A DNA stretch of 64,000 nt from Egbenema bharatensis (GTDB lineage Bacteria; Cyanobacteriota; Cyanobacteriia; Elainellales; Elainellaceae). The position numbers and the translations under genes are program-made. Positions 27,416-35,700 of the stretch are shown piece after piece. The stretch covers positions 3,348,001-3,412,000 of the forward strand of contig NZ_CP182236.1 of the NCBI RefSeq assembly GCF_048077055.1, given 5' to 3'. Numbering within the stretch: the stretch's first letter is position 1; the number at the start of each line of letters is the position of its first letter. Below the pieces are notes generated by a model. The model had not been told where the DNA came from, ran no database searches, and saw only the letters and a list, made by a program, of their open reading frames with translations.

Positions 27416-28633
27416 ATGACTTCGGTGCAACCTTCGACGCAATCGGATCCCCAATCTCATAAAAAGGCAAAAGCTCTCAAGCCAGGCAGTCGTCGTCCTG
27501 CAAAGGAGCTATGCAGCGAATGTGGACTGTGTGACACCTATTACATTCACTATGTCAAAGAAGCCTGCGCATTCCTGAATCAGCAAATCCCTCAGTTAGA
27601 GGAACAGACCCACGGTCGCAGCCGCAATCTAGATAATCCAGATGATTGGTACTTTGGGGTGAGCCAGGACATGATGGCCGCTCGAAAGCAGGCACCGATC
27701 GAAGGAGCACAGTGGACAGGCATTGTCAGTTCGATCGCCATTGAGATGCTGAATCGGGGCATGGTCGAAGGGGTAATTTGTGTGCAAAATACGAAGGAAG
27801 ATCGGTTTCAGCCCATGCCCGTGATTGCAACAACGCCGGAGGAAATTCTGGCAGCACGGGTAAATAAGCCCACGCTTTCGCCCAACCTATCAGTTCTGGA
27901 ACAAATCGAGCAATCGGGGTTAAAGCGGTTACTCGTGATCGGGGTAGGCTGCCAGATCCAGGCACTACGGGCTGTTGAACAGGAGCTGGGGCTGGAAAAA
28001 CTCTATGTCCTGGGAACACCCTGCGTTGATAATGTCACCCGTGAAGGATTACAAAAATTCCTGGAAACGACGAGCCGATCGCCGGAAACGGTGGTGCATT
28101 ATGAGTTCATGCAAGACTTTCGCGTCCATTTCAAGCATGAAGATGGTTCCACCGAAACCGTACCCTTCTTTGGGCTAAAGACCAATCAGTTGAAGGATGT
28201 GTTTGCGCCCTCCTGCATGAGCTGCTTTGACTATGTGAACTCGCTGGCGGATCTGGTGGTGGGCTACATGGGCGCGCCCTTTGGCTGGCAGTGGATTGTG
28301 GTACGCAACGATCGCGGTCAGGAAATGCTGAATCTAGTGATGGATCAGCTAGAAACCCAGCCTGTGATGTCTCAGGGCGATCGAAAGAATGCCGTACAGC
28401 AAAGTATTCCCGCCTACGACAAAGGGGTAACGCTACCCATGTGGGCAGCAAAGTTGATGGGAGTGGTGATTGAGCGCGTCGGGCCGAAGGGGCTGGAATA
28501 TGCTCGATTTTCGATCGACTCTCACTTTACGCGCAATTATCTTTACGTGAAGCGCAATCATCCAGAAAAATTGGCAGATCATGTGCCACCCTATGCCAGA
28601 CGGATTGTTGCGCAATATAAGCTACCTGAATAA
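27416..28633 (+). CDS. bciB: Ferredoxin-dependent divinyl chlorophyllide 8-vinyl reductase (BciB type)
   Basis: 405 residues, member of the F420-hydrogenase beta-subunit-like family (Slr1923 group). It reduces the C8 vinyl group of divinyl (proto)chlorophyllide in chlorophyll a synthesis. Iron-sulfur ligands are visible in LCSECGLCDTYYI, GTPCVDNV and PSCMSCFDYVNSLADLV; FAD and two [4Fe-4S] clusters are usual. The plant 7-hydroxymethyl chlorophyll reductase is a close relative, but in cyanobacteria the vinyl reductase role is the documented one. The ATG at 27416 (MTSVQPS) is preferred to a TTG six codons earlier. Monocistronic with its own terminator. Confidence 0.88.
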   Translation: MTSVQPSTQSDPQSHKKAKALKPGSRRPAKELCSECGLCDTYYIHYVKEACAFLNQQIPQLEEQTHGRSRNLDNPDDWYFGVSQDMMAARKQAPIEGAQWTGIVSSIAIEMLNRGMVEGVICVQNTKEDRFQPMPVIATTPEEILAARVNKPTLSPNLSVLEQIEQSGLKRLLVIGVGCQIQALRAVEQELGLEKLYVLGTPCVDNVTREGLQKFLETTSRSPETVVHYEFMQDFRVHFKHEDGSTETVPFFGLKTNQLKDVFAPSCMSCFDYVNSLADLVVGYMGAPFGWQWIVVRNDRGQEMLNLVMDQLETQPVMSQGDRKNAVQQSIPAYDKGVTLPMWAAKLMGVVIERVGPKGLEYARFSIDSHFTRNYLYVKRNHPEKLADHVPPYARRIVAQYKLPE

Positions 28634-28977
28634 GAACCTATCCGAAAACCCCGTCAGGGGATTTGGATTTCAAAAACTCTAGTGAATTTTTCGGGTAGAC
28701 CCTAAGGGCAAAAACTGACTTAAGTTGAACTACTCCGACCCCGACCCTCCTGGGATTTCGGGGTTTTTTATTAGCTTGTTGCAATTCCTTTACAAAGCTT
28801 TGAGAATCACTTCAATAATCGCAAAAAACCTTAAACCTAAACACTCGATCGAACCATGATCTGGTTAGACTGGAATCAAGCCAATAACCTTTTTTGAGAT
28901 TTTTTCACGCTTTAATTCAGCAATTAAAACTAAAACTTGGTGATTCAGCCATCACCGTCCACTTTTTACAGAAAATC
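28634..28977. other. Intergenic region with a terminator
   Basis: 344 bp. It holds the terminator at 28739-28769 and an AT-rich stretch upstream of the response regulator. An ACCCCGTCAGGGG stem at about 28648 lacks a T run. Confidence 0.5.
28739..28769 (+). terminator. Rho-independent terminator
   Basis: CCCCGA pairs with TCGGGG around a 13-base loop, followed by TTTTTT. It lies about 105 bp after the vinyl reductase stop. Confidence 0.8.
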
Positions 28978-29838
28978 ATGAGAATTTTAGTGATAGAGCC
29001 TGATGAGCTAACGGCTGAGGTTCTGGTTTCGATTCTCAGTCATCAAAACTATGCCGTTGAAGTGACCATTGATGGACAAACGGGTTGGGAATTAATTGAT
29101 GTTTATCCCTATGATTTGCTAATTATTGAAACCCATCTGCCGGATATGCAAGGGGTGGATCTGTGCCAGAAAATTCGATCGCACCATTATCAAACGCCAG
29201 TTATTTTACTCACTGACCATAGCAGTGGTCATGATAAGGCGATCGGGTTGGATGCAGGGGCAGATGACTATATTGTTAAACCGTTTGATTGGGAAGAACT
29301 ATCGGCACGGGTACGGGCTTTACTGCGTCGCAGTAGCATTACTGCGTCCCCGGTTTTAGAGTGGGAAAATTTGCGATTTGATCCGACCAGTTGTGAAGTG
29401 ACCTATGCTGGAAAACCATTGGCATTAACTGCTAAGGAATGCGCGTTACTGGAGCTTTTTCTCCGAAATCAACGTCGTGTGTTTAACTGTAATGCCATCC
29501 TGGAACACCTGTGGGCCTATGAAGAAATGCCAGGGGAAGAAGCGGTTCGGACGCATATCAAAGGATTACGGCAAAAGCTGAAAGCGGTTGGTTGTCCCGC
29601 AGGCTTGATTGAAACGGTCTATGGAATTGGTTATCGGTTAAGACCGGCATCAACGCAAAAAAAAATGCCGGATCCAGGTTCCCCCGGATCGATTGATTCC
29701 CACAGGGAGATCGCTCCACGGAATGCCCCCTCAAGTTGTTCGCTGCAATCCTCCCATGAGCAGGTCTTACAAATTATGGAAAATGTCTGGGACTGGCAGC
29801 GAAATAAGCTGAGTTGGCGAGTCAAATCCTGGCAGTGA
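28978..29838 (+). CDS. OmpR-type response regulator with Glu at the phosphoacceptor site
   Basis: 286 residues from the ATG at 28978 (MRILVIEPDE). The receiver domain (1-118) is well formed (PVILLTD, GADDYIVKPF with Lys101), but the site normally occupied by the phosphorylated aspartate is Glu51 (YDLLIIETHLPDMQG), and the first acidic pair reads EPD. A winged-helix DNA-binding domain follows (about 125-222, LTAKECALLELFLRNQRRVF ... ETVYGIGYRLRP). A proline/serine-rich linker leads to a short tail (EQVLQIMENVWDWQRNK) that looks like the first helix of an Hpt extension found in some cyanobacterial OmpR regulators, cut short. Glu in place of Asp often mimics the active state, so phosphorylation-independent action is a plausible inference. 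No kinase gene adjoins it. Confidence 0.85.
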   Translation: MRILVIEPDELTAEVLVSILSHQNYAVEVTIDGQTGWELIDVYPYDLLIIETHLPDMQGVDLCQKIRSHHYQTPVILLTDHSSGHDKAIGLDAGADDYIVKPFDWEELSARVRALLRRSSITASPVLEWENLRFDPTSCEVTYAGKPLALTAKECALLELFLRNQRRVFNCNAILEHLWAYEEMPGEEAVRTHIKGLRQKLKAVGCPAGLIETVYGIGYRLRPASTQKKMPDPGSPGSIDSHREIAPRNAPSSCSLQSSHEQVLQIMENVWDWQRNKLSWRVKSWQ

Positions 29839-29884
29839 TCGGGAGCATCCTACTTTTGTATCAGTTTATAACAGAGCAAAAATC

Positions 29885-29912
29885 AACCCACCCCGGCCCC
29901 TCCCAACAGGGG
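29885..29912. repeat. Solo end of family D repeat
   Basis: ACCCACCCCGGCCCCTCCCA followed by ACAGGGGA matches one terminal inverted repeat of the element at 11759-11855. The opposite end is absent. It lies 12 bp from the hpsD stop codon. Confidence 0.55.
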
Positions 29913-29923
29913 ATTGGATGGCG

Positions 29924-30502
29924 TTAGTTATTGCAGGCATTTCCTTCGGCAGTTTGCATTGCTCCCAGCAGCGTTCGCACAATCACACAGCGACGGGCAG
30001 AACTGTTGTCTCTCGGTGCAAGCACAGTAATAATCGCCGGATTATTATCATTCACCTGGGGTGAAACAACCGTCCCATCTTTCTCGAACGCCACACAGTT
30101 TGTGTTGGGGCAGCCCTGGTTAGGGACAAGGGGGCCGCTGCGGACTTGTAACCCCAGCATTCCTGGCTCAGATGCTGCACCATCACCCAACGGAACCGCA
30201 GTGTTGCCCAGGGTAATTGTTGGAGGGTTGGCAGCTACGTTAAATTGCACCACTCGCCGCGATCGAGTCCGAATGGCATCGGCTTGAGCTTGCCGCAGGG
30301 TTTGCAAGACCTGATCGCGTCCGGTATTCGCCCGTCGATTATTGGCAAAGGCTAACCATCCCGGTGCTGCGATCGCTGCCAGGATGCCAATGATGACAAT
30401 GACGGTAATCAGTTCAACTAGTGTAAAGCCCTTCGTCGAGTCTGGGTTTTGCCGGGTAGTGGATCGATGGATTAAATGCTTTGCCAGCAGGTTGCTGATC
30501 AT
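29924..30502 (-). CDS. hpsD: Pseudopilin, GspH/FimT-like (HpsD-like)
   Basis: 192 residues from the ATG at 30502 (MISNLLAK), which follows GGAGACTACAGTG; an upstream ATG at 30535 is also in frame. The prepilin signal KG-FTLVELITVIVIIGILAAI has the cleavage glycine and Glu at +5, followed by the N-terminal pilin helix and a GspH-type beta domain (DQVLQTLRQAQADAIRTRSR). Paired cysteines near the C-terminus probably form a disulfide. It is the last gene of an hpsABCD-type cluster, 62 bp after hpsC. Such pseudopilins are thought to assemble into a type IV-pilus-like system needed for polysaccharide secretion during gliding. The letter D rests on gene order. Confidence 0.78.
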   Translation of the reverse strand: MISNLLAKHLIHRSTTRQNPDSTKGFTLVELITVIVIIGILAAIAAPGWLAFANNRRANTGRDQVLQTLRQAQADAIRTRSRRVVQFNVAANPPTITLGNTAVPLGDGAASEPGMLGLQVRSGPLVPNQGCPNTNCVAFEKDGTVVSPQVNDNNPAIITVLAPRDNSSARRCVIVRTLLGAMQTAEGNACNN

Positions 30503-30564
30503 CACTGTAGTCTCCAGCCTAAATTGAGATTGCATGAGCGATTGAGAGTAAGCACCGACTGAAA

Positions 30565-31620
30565 TTACTGGGGCGGTAGCCGTCCTAAGGATCCTCTAGT
30601 GAGCACTCTGGTTTCGAGGGCAGGTAAGGTATCGTTGGCGAAGGTATTGTCGGCGTTGACTGTACGGAATCCTGCGATCGTATAGCCAGGTCTACCGTTG
30701 ACATTGCCCCGGATGGACAGAACGACATCCTGATTTGCACCGCTATCCACTCGACGACTGACACAAGCGTAGAAACTTCGGACGTTTCTAAGAGGGGCAG
30801 GAACAGCCTGAATCGTAGCGTTACTGGGTGTGAGTTGATAATCCTGTGGGCAAGATGGATCACGACGACCATTGTTTCCAGCGGGAGCTACGCTATCTAC
30901 GTAGTCCACCAGGGTGACAGGATCACCGACCAAGTTTCCAGGGGGTCTACCAGAACCCACCGGTCGCAGCCGCAAATCATTCCCGTTTGCGTCAAAGGGC
31001 CAGGTGGCAAAGTTGTTGTTATTGAGTCCAGGATTCACGTATCCTTGCGTCAACACGTTCGCGGTACTGCCAAACTCGGTCAGGGCATAGCGGGTAATCC
31101 GGGCATTGTTCGACCAAATATTACCAGGGTTGGCACTGCTCAAGGAGTAAACCACGAGGGAGTAGGAAGACCCTGACGCGCAGGCAATACCGGGCGTTTG
31201 CGCTGAAGTCTGAGCCCGACATCGATCCCTCATCCAGGTAGGAAAGGGTTGGTGCTTCCAGAAGGCCAGAACGGGCACACTGTTATTATTTGCCACAGCA
31301 TTGGGAAGGTATTGGCTCAGGGTTGCCAGTTGCTCTCCATCGTAGACATAGACCGCTTCTCGGAGTTCTGTGCTGATGTAGTCCAGGGCTAACTGCATTT
31401 CCCGCTGGGTTTCCGATCGTGAGGATTCCCGCAAGTCTGTGTTGGTCAGTTGCACCACCATAAACATCAGTCCGGAAATGATGCCACCACCGATCGCCGT
31501 GGCCACCAGCAATTCCAGTAAAGTAAAGCCACGAGTGTTATGACGGGTTGCCTGATGCCGCTGAGATCCCACCCATCGTTGCTTAAACCAAGATCCGATC
31601 GCACGTTTCGCCATGACCAT
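30565..31620 (-). CDS. hpsC: Hormogonium polysaccharide secretion pseudopilin HpsC-like
   Basis: 351 residues, larger than typical minor pilins. Prepilin peptidase site RG-FTLLELLVATAIGGGIIS, Glu at +5, then a long extracellular domain with PilW-like start (TNTDLRESSRSETQREMQLA, LDYISTELREAVYVYDGEQL) and several cysteines (RDRCRAQTSA, DPSCPQDYQL, FYACVSRR). The inner membrane inserts it and PilD-type peptidase should process it. It lies between hpsB and hpsD; the hpsB-hpsC gap contains a family C repeat, which may separate the transcripts. Confidence 0.82.
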   Translation of the reverse strand: MVMAKRAIGSWFKQRWVGSQRHQATRHNTRGFTLLELLVATAIGGGIISGLMFMVVQLTNTDLRESSRSETQREMQLALDYISTELREAVYVYDGEQLATLSQYLPNAVANNNSVPVLAFWKHQPFPTWMRDRCRAQTSAQTPGIACASGSSYSLVVYSLSSANPGNIWSNNARITRYALTEFGSTANVLTQGYVNPGLNNNNFATWPFDANGNDLRLRPVGSGRPPGNLVGDPVTLVDYVDSVAPAGNNGRRDPSCPQDYQLTPSNATIQAVPAPLRNVRSFYACVSRRVDSGANQDVVLSIRGNVNGRPGYTIAGFRTVNADNTFANDTLPALETRVLTRGSLGRLPPQ

Positions 31621-31694
31621 CCCACCCTATACAAGTAAATAAATCTTTGCCAATCCCGAGCATTCAGATTGAGAGCGTACTCTGCCTAGAAAAG

Positions 31695-31790
31695 AAAATT
31701 AAATAAACTGAAATTCTTGTGGGGTGGGCATCTTGCCCGCCCAGTCAGCGAAGCAGAGTCGCTGCAAAGGCTATTTAATCCACAATCCTT
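31695..31790. repeat. Interspersed repeat, family C copy 2
   Basis: About 95 bp beginning AAAATTAAATAA, with GGGTGGGCATCTTGCCCGCC in the centre and ATCCACAATCCTT at the end, closely matching 11581-11676. It sits inside the hps cluster. Confidence 0.7.
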
Positions 31791-31795
31791 AATCC

Positions 31796-32614
31796 TTAGA
31801 AAGTGTCCTGACAGCTTTCAATTTGATTGCGCTGATCCCCCTGATATTCACAGAGCGTACTGTCTCGATCGCCCCAGGACATTCGGGTATACACAACCGC
31901 CAGTGGTCGGCGCAGTTGGTTCCCTTCACCAGAGGTCAGGGTCAGGTTTGCCTGTTGAGTTTGCAGATTAGTCAGGTTGCCCCCGAGTTGCACGCGTTGT
32001 CGAGTTGCATCCACTCGTCCGGCCGTAATCGAGTACACCCGCACGCCCATGCGAAACTCTGAGGGTCGCCGTTGATCAGCCCGTTCAGATATCGTGGTGG
32101 ATCCCTGAGTGCGGAAAGTTTGCATCATGAAATCCGCATTGCAGTCTCCATCGACATCAATCAGGAGGGCCCGGTCGGACGGAATCTGGGCATTGTTGGT
32201 GTATCTGGTGATGCCTGGTGGGCAGTTGGACGCAGGTGTTTTCAGTTGGTTGAAGGCTGCGCCAGGTGGTTGAACTGCTTCTAAGCTTCCCCCTGCTGGG
32301 GCAACCGCAGGCAACCGAGCGGGCGTATGCTGATTGCGTTCGACCAGAACCCGAATTCGATCGATTTCTCCCTGGGCCAGTTGCAGAGCTTGTTCAGCAC
32401 GGCGGGTTTGAACTCTCGTTGCAGAGGCAATGACTAAGGGAGGAAGCACTAGACCCACCGTTAGACCTAAAACGGCAACGGCGATCAAACATTCCAGAAT
32501 CGATAGCCCCTGTTCTGATTTTTTTGGAGTAGGAGTGGGGCAGGTAGATTGGGTTCGCCAGCGCTGGCGCAACGCCTTCAGCGGTTTGAATGGGTGAGAT
32601 TTCAAGGATGTCAT
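31796..32614 (-). CDS. hpsB: Hormogonium polysaccharide secretion pseudopilin HpsB-like
   Basis: 272 residues. GGAGG precedes the ATG at 32614. An unusually long, basic leader (about 36 residues) ends at the prepilin site EQG-LSILECLIAVAVLGL, with Glu at +5. The mature domain has an N-terminal helix (RRAEQALQLAQGEIDRIRV) and a C-terminal beta region with a disulfide-capable pair (TLCEYQGDQRNQIESC). PilV-like minor pilin by shape. It follows hpsA by 163 bp. Confidence 0.82.
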   Translation of the reverse strand: MTSLKSHPFKPLKALRQRWRTQSTCPTPTPKKSEQGLSILECLIAVAVLGLTVGLVLPPLVIASATRVQTRRAEQALQLAQGEIDRIRVLVERNQHTPARLPAVAPAGGSLEAVQPPGAAFNQLKTPASNCPPGITRYTNNAQIPSDRALLIDVDGDCNADFMMQTFRTQGSTTISERADQRRPSEFRMGVRVYSITAGRVDATRQRVQLGGNLTNLQTQQANLTLTSGEGNQLRRPLAVVYTRMSWGDRDSTLCEYQGDQRNQIESCQDTF

Positions 32615-32777
32615 TAATGCCTCCAGGGTTACTGTCTCCAGGGTTGCGGTCTCCAGTGAGATGGAATAGATCAGCTGAATGTGGGGCGTTCAAAGGAAGA
32701 GATTGAATCAGAAGGGTGGATTGGCGAGTGGACAACTAGAAGAAAGAAGAAAGTCGTTCACCCGCCAATATTTGCTG

Positions 32778-35700
32778 CTATGGGTTTGCTACACGGCAAG
32801 CACCAGGAGTTCTGGCACAGTTCGCTAGCTGGGCAATGAATGGATCATCCGCCGAGGGTTCACTGTAAAACTCACTCCGAGCAGGCTCAGGCGTTCGGAA
32901 TCGTTCTGCAACAGGCCCGGGGTTGGCGTACAGCATCGCCACATCAAATCCCCAGCGACGGTTGGGGGGTGAGTAGTAGGCGATCCACTCATTCGCCCCT
33001 GACCCTGAAACCGGAGCAGGTTGCCCAACCTGCCATTGTTCCTGGTCAAAGGGGGCGGTGCCATAGGTACTGAAGTTCAGTTGCAGGAATGCCCCGGCGA
33101 TGTAGAAATCTCGACTACCCCAGTTTTCAATGAATCGGGGGAAGTTGTGTAGCCCACCGTAGGATTGCCCTTCACGGGACGGCACCGTTCCAGCCACCGT
33201 AATCATGTTCATCTGAACTCCGGCATCTGCCGTGATCAGCGGTTTGTTGTTGCCGCTTTGTTGCATCTCGACATAGTTGCCACGGTATCTGTCCAACATC
33301 AGACTGTTACCCATGGCCATTAACTCACCAACATTGTTGATGAAGATGGGTGATTCGCCCCGACCATCTCCTGGGCGTTGAGCCGCGTTGATCCCCGTTG
33401 GTAGTGAAGCAGCCCATAGCGCATCCGCAATGTTGCTCCGAGTCCATTTCACGCCATTGTTCGCAGCCGTGATGTTGCCGTTGGGACGGTTCATGTTCAG
33501 GTAGGATGTCACCGCACCACTTTCCGTACAGCCGTAGCGCTCAGAGACATACGTACCGTTCAAGTTGCCGTTGGCGATCGGGGCAGCCGTAATGAAGCCA
33601 TCCTCAATACTGCCATCACAGAAGTTATTGGATAGCGGCGTAACCGAGTCTGCAATGATTTCAGCCGGTCGCCACTGATCTTCTGCCAGCGTGGCAAAAC
33701 TCTCATTCAGTCCAGAATTACCGCGTGTGTAGAAGTTGCCAAAGTTATCGGTGTTCAGCCGTTCGTTAAACTCTTCAATGCCCTGGTTACGAGCCGTGCT
33801 GGTGGAACCGGGTGGACGATGCAGGTTGAAGTGTCCTTGAACATAGACTGGCGCATCGGTAATGAATGATAAGCCCCGTCCGGGTGGATCCGCCTGATCG
33901 TTAATGGTTGAACCCGCAGATGTGCCTCGCCATAGGGCAACGCCGTTCCGTAGCCGGAAACCGTTGGGTCGTCGATCGGGGTCAGGGAAGTAGTCTACAG
34001 GTTTAGTCGTAATTCCGTTCGGGTTGCTCGGTGGATCCCTGGAGACAAATGCGGTGACATCGTGGGTTCGCATCTGACAACCAGGAGCGGTTCTGAGGGT
34101 TTGCTCAGTTCTACAAGATCCCCAGGCCGCCGCCGCAGGTCGTACAATATGGGCCTCAGAAACAGCATCTTCCCGGTAGGCGTAGATAATACCGCTCTTG
34201 GGGAACCAGAAGTCATTCCCAAAGGGCGTGCGGGCCTGCCGCAGCAGATCAAGGTCAATATCTAACGTCCGTACGCTCAACAGTTCCCGTCCGTTCATCA
34301 GAGCAGCATCCTTGAACGGAATCCGGAGCAGTGTGCCCTGCCGAGGACGACGATCGGTTGCGCTAATCGGCCAGGAACAGGGGGTGGTAGCGGTACAAAA
34401 CTTCACCACGTCCTGCCTATTGCTGTTTGGAGTTGACCCACTACCGTCTACGGTGCCTGGAAGAATCCAGGAGGAGCCATTGTGGCTGGGGAATCCCAAG
34501 CCTCCGGTTGCAGGCTGTAGGGGACGCAGTGAAATCGCTGAAACATCCTCAGGCGTAGCAGGGGTGATCACCCGATAGCGAACCGTCTGATTTTCATCAT
34601 CAAAGTAGGTGATGGCTGGGTTTCTATTGTCCAGAGCATCCCTGACCCGATAGCGAATCGCATCCTCGGCCACATCGCCATGTTCCACTAAAGGAAATAG
34701 GGAGTAGAGAATGGGATAGCGGGGGCGATCGGAACACAGGCGCATGAGAGGTTCATTCGCTGCGGCTTCTTTATAAGAATCAGCAAAAGGTACTCCCAGC
34801 GCGTACCAGGCTGCACAAGTCTCAGAAAATTTGTCTCCGCTGTTATTGGGGTTAGCTGGACTAACCGTTGCATCGGTGTATGACCCTTCAAAGCCATACT
34901 GTCGATCGCGGGCTACCTGCTGCTGGGTAATGAACATCTGCGCCAGGTAAATTTCCTGATTCAACTGATTCTTGAGGGTGGCATCGGGTGTAAAGTCACG
35001 CCATACTTCCATCAGTCGAACGTAGGTTTCGGGATCGGCGGAATATTGGGAGCGTTGGCTTGCCGTAATCCAGGCCATACCATTCATGTTGGCTCGCACC
35101 AGTCGCCGAACTCCCAGGGGAACCGTGTTTCGCAGCGCACCTGGGACAACCGGATCGCCTTCATCGGGGTTGGACTCCGCCGTAACACGCTCATCGTAGA
35201 TCAGAGCATCGATCGCCCGGATATGCCCCCTTAACCCCTGCCAATAGGCAGCAGTGGCATTGTTAGCATCATGTACCACACCTGATCCCGCTGGTGAACC
35301 CAGCATTGCCGGTGGAGCATCCTCGATCTTGAACTTCGAGAGATAGTCTACGTTGTAGGCCAGCATCCCAAGGGTACAGGCCGCTGTATGCAGGGTTGTT
35401 TTATCGGCTGGACTAAGGCCACTGTAAGCAGTGCCATCCTGCATCTTTTTGATGACCCGCCGCAGCATGGAATAGTCGCCCCACATAGCCATCGAAGGGT
35501 ACGGATGCACATTGGTGTCCTGGACGGGGGTAAAGGAAGGGGCACCGCCCTTGGGATCGCCTGCAAAGTTAGCTAAGTTTTGCAGCCCTCGCATTAGCGG
35601 ACTATTGAGGTTGGCAAAGTCTGCCTCTCTGGGCAAGGAATACTGCCAGCCATTGGTACCCCTGCCCCGGAAGAAGTCCGTAATAATTTTGCCATCCCGG

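Noticed and set aside
28634..28670. Terminator directly after the vinyl reductase gene
   Set aside because: The ACCCCGTCAGGGG stem has no following T run; the better terminator is at 28739-28769.
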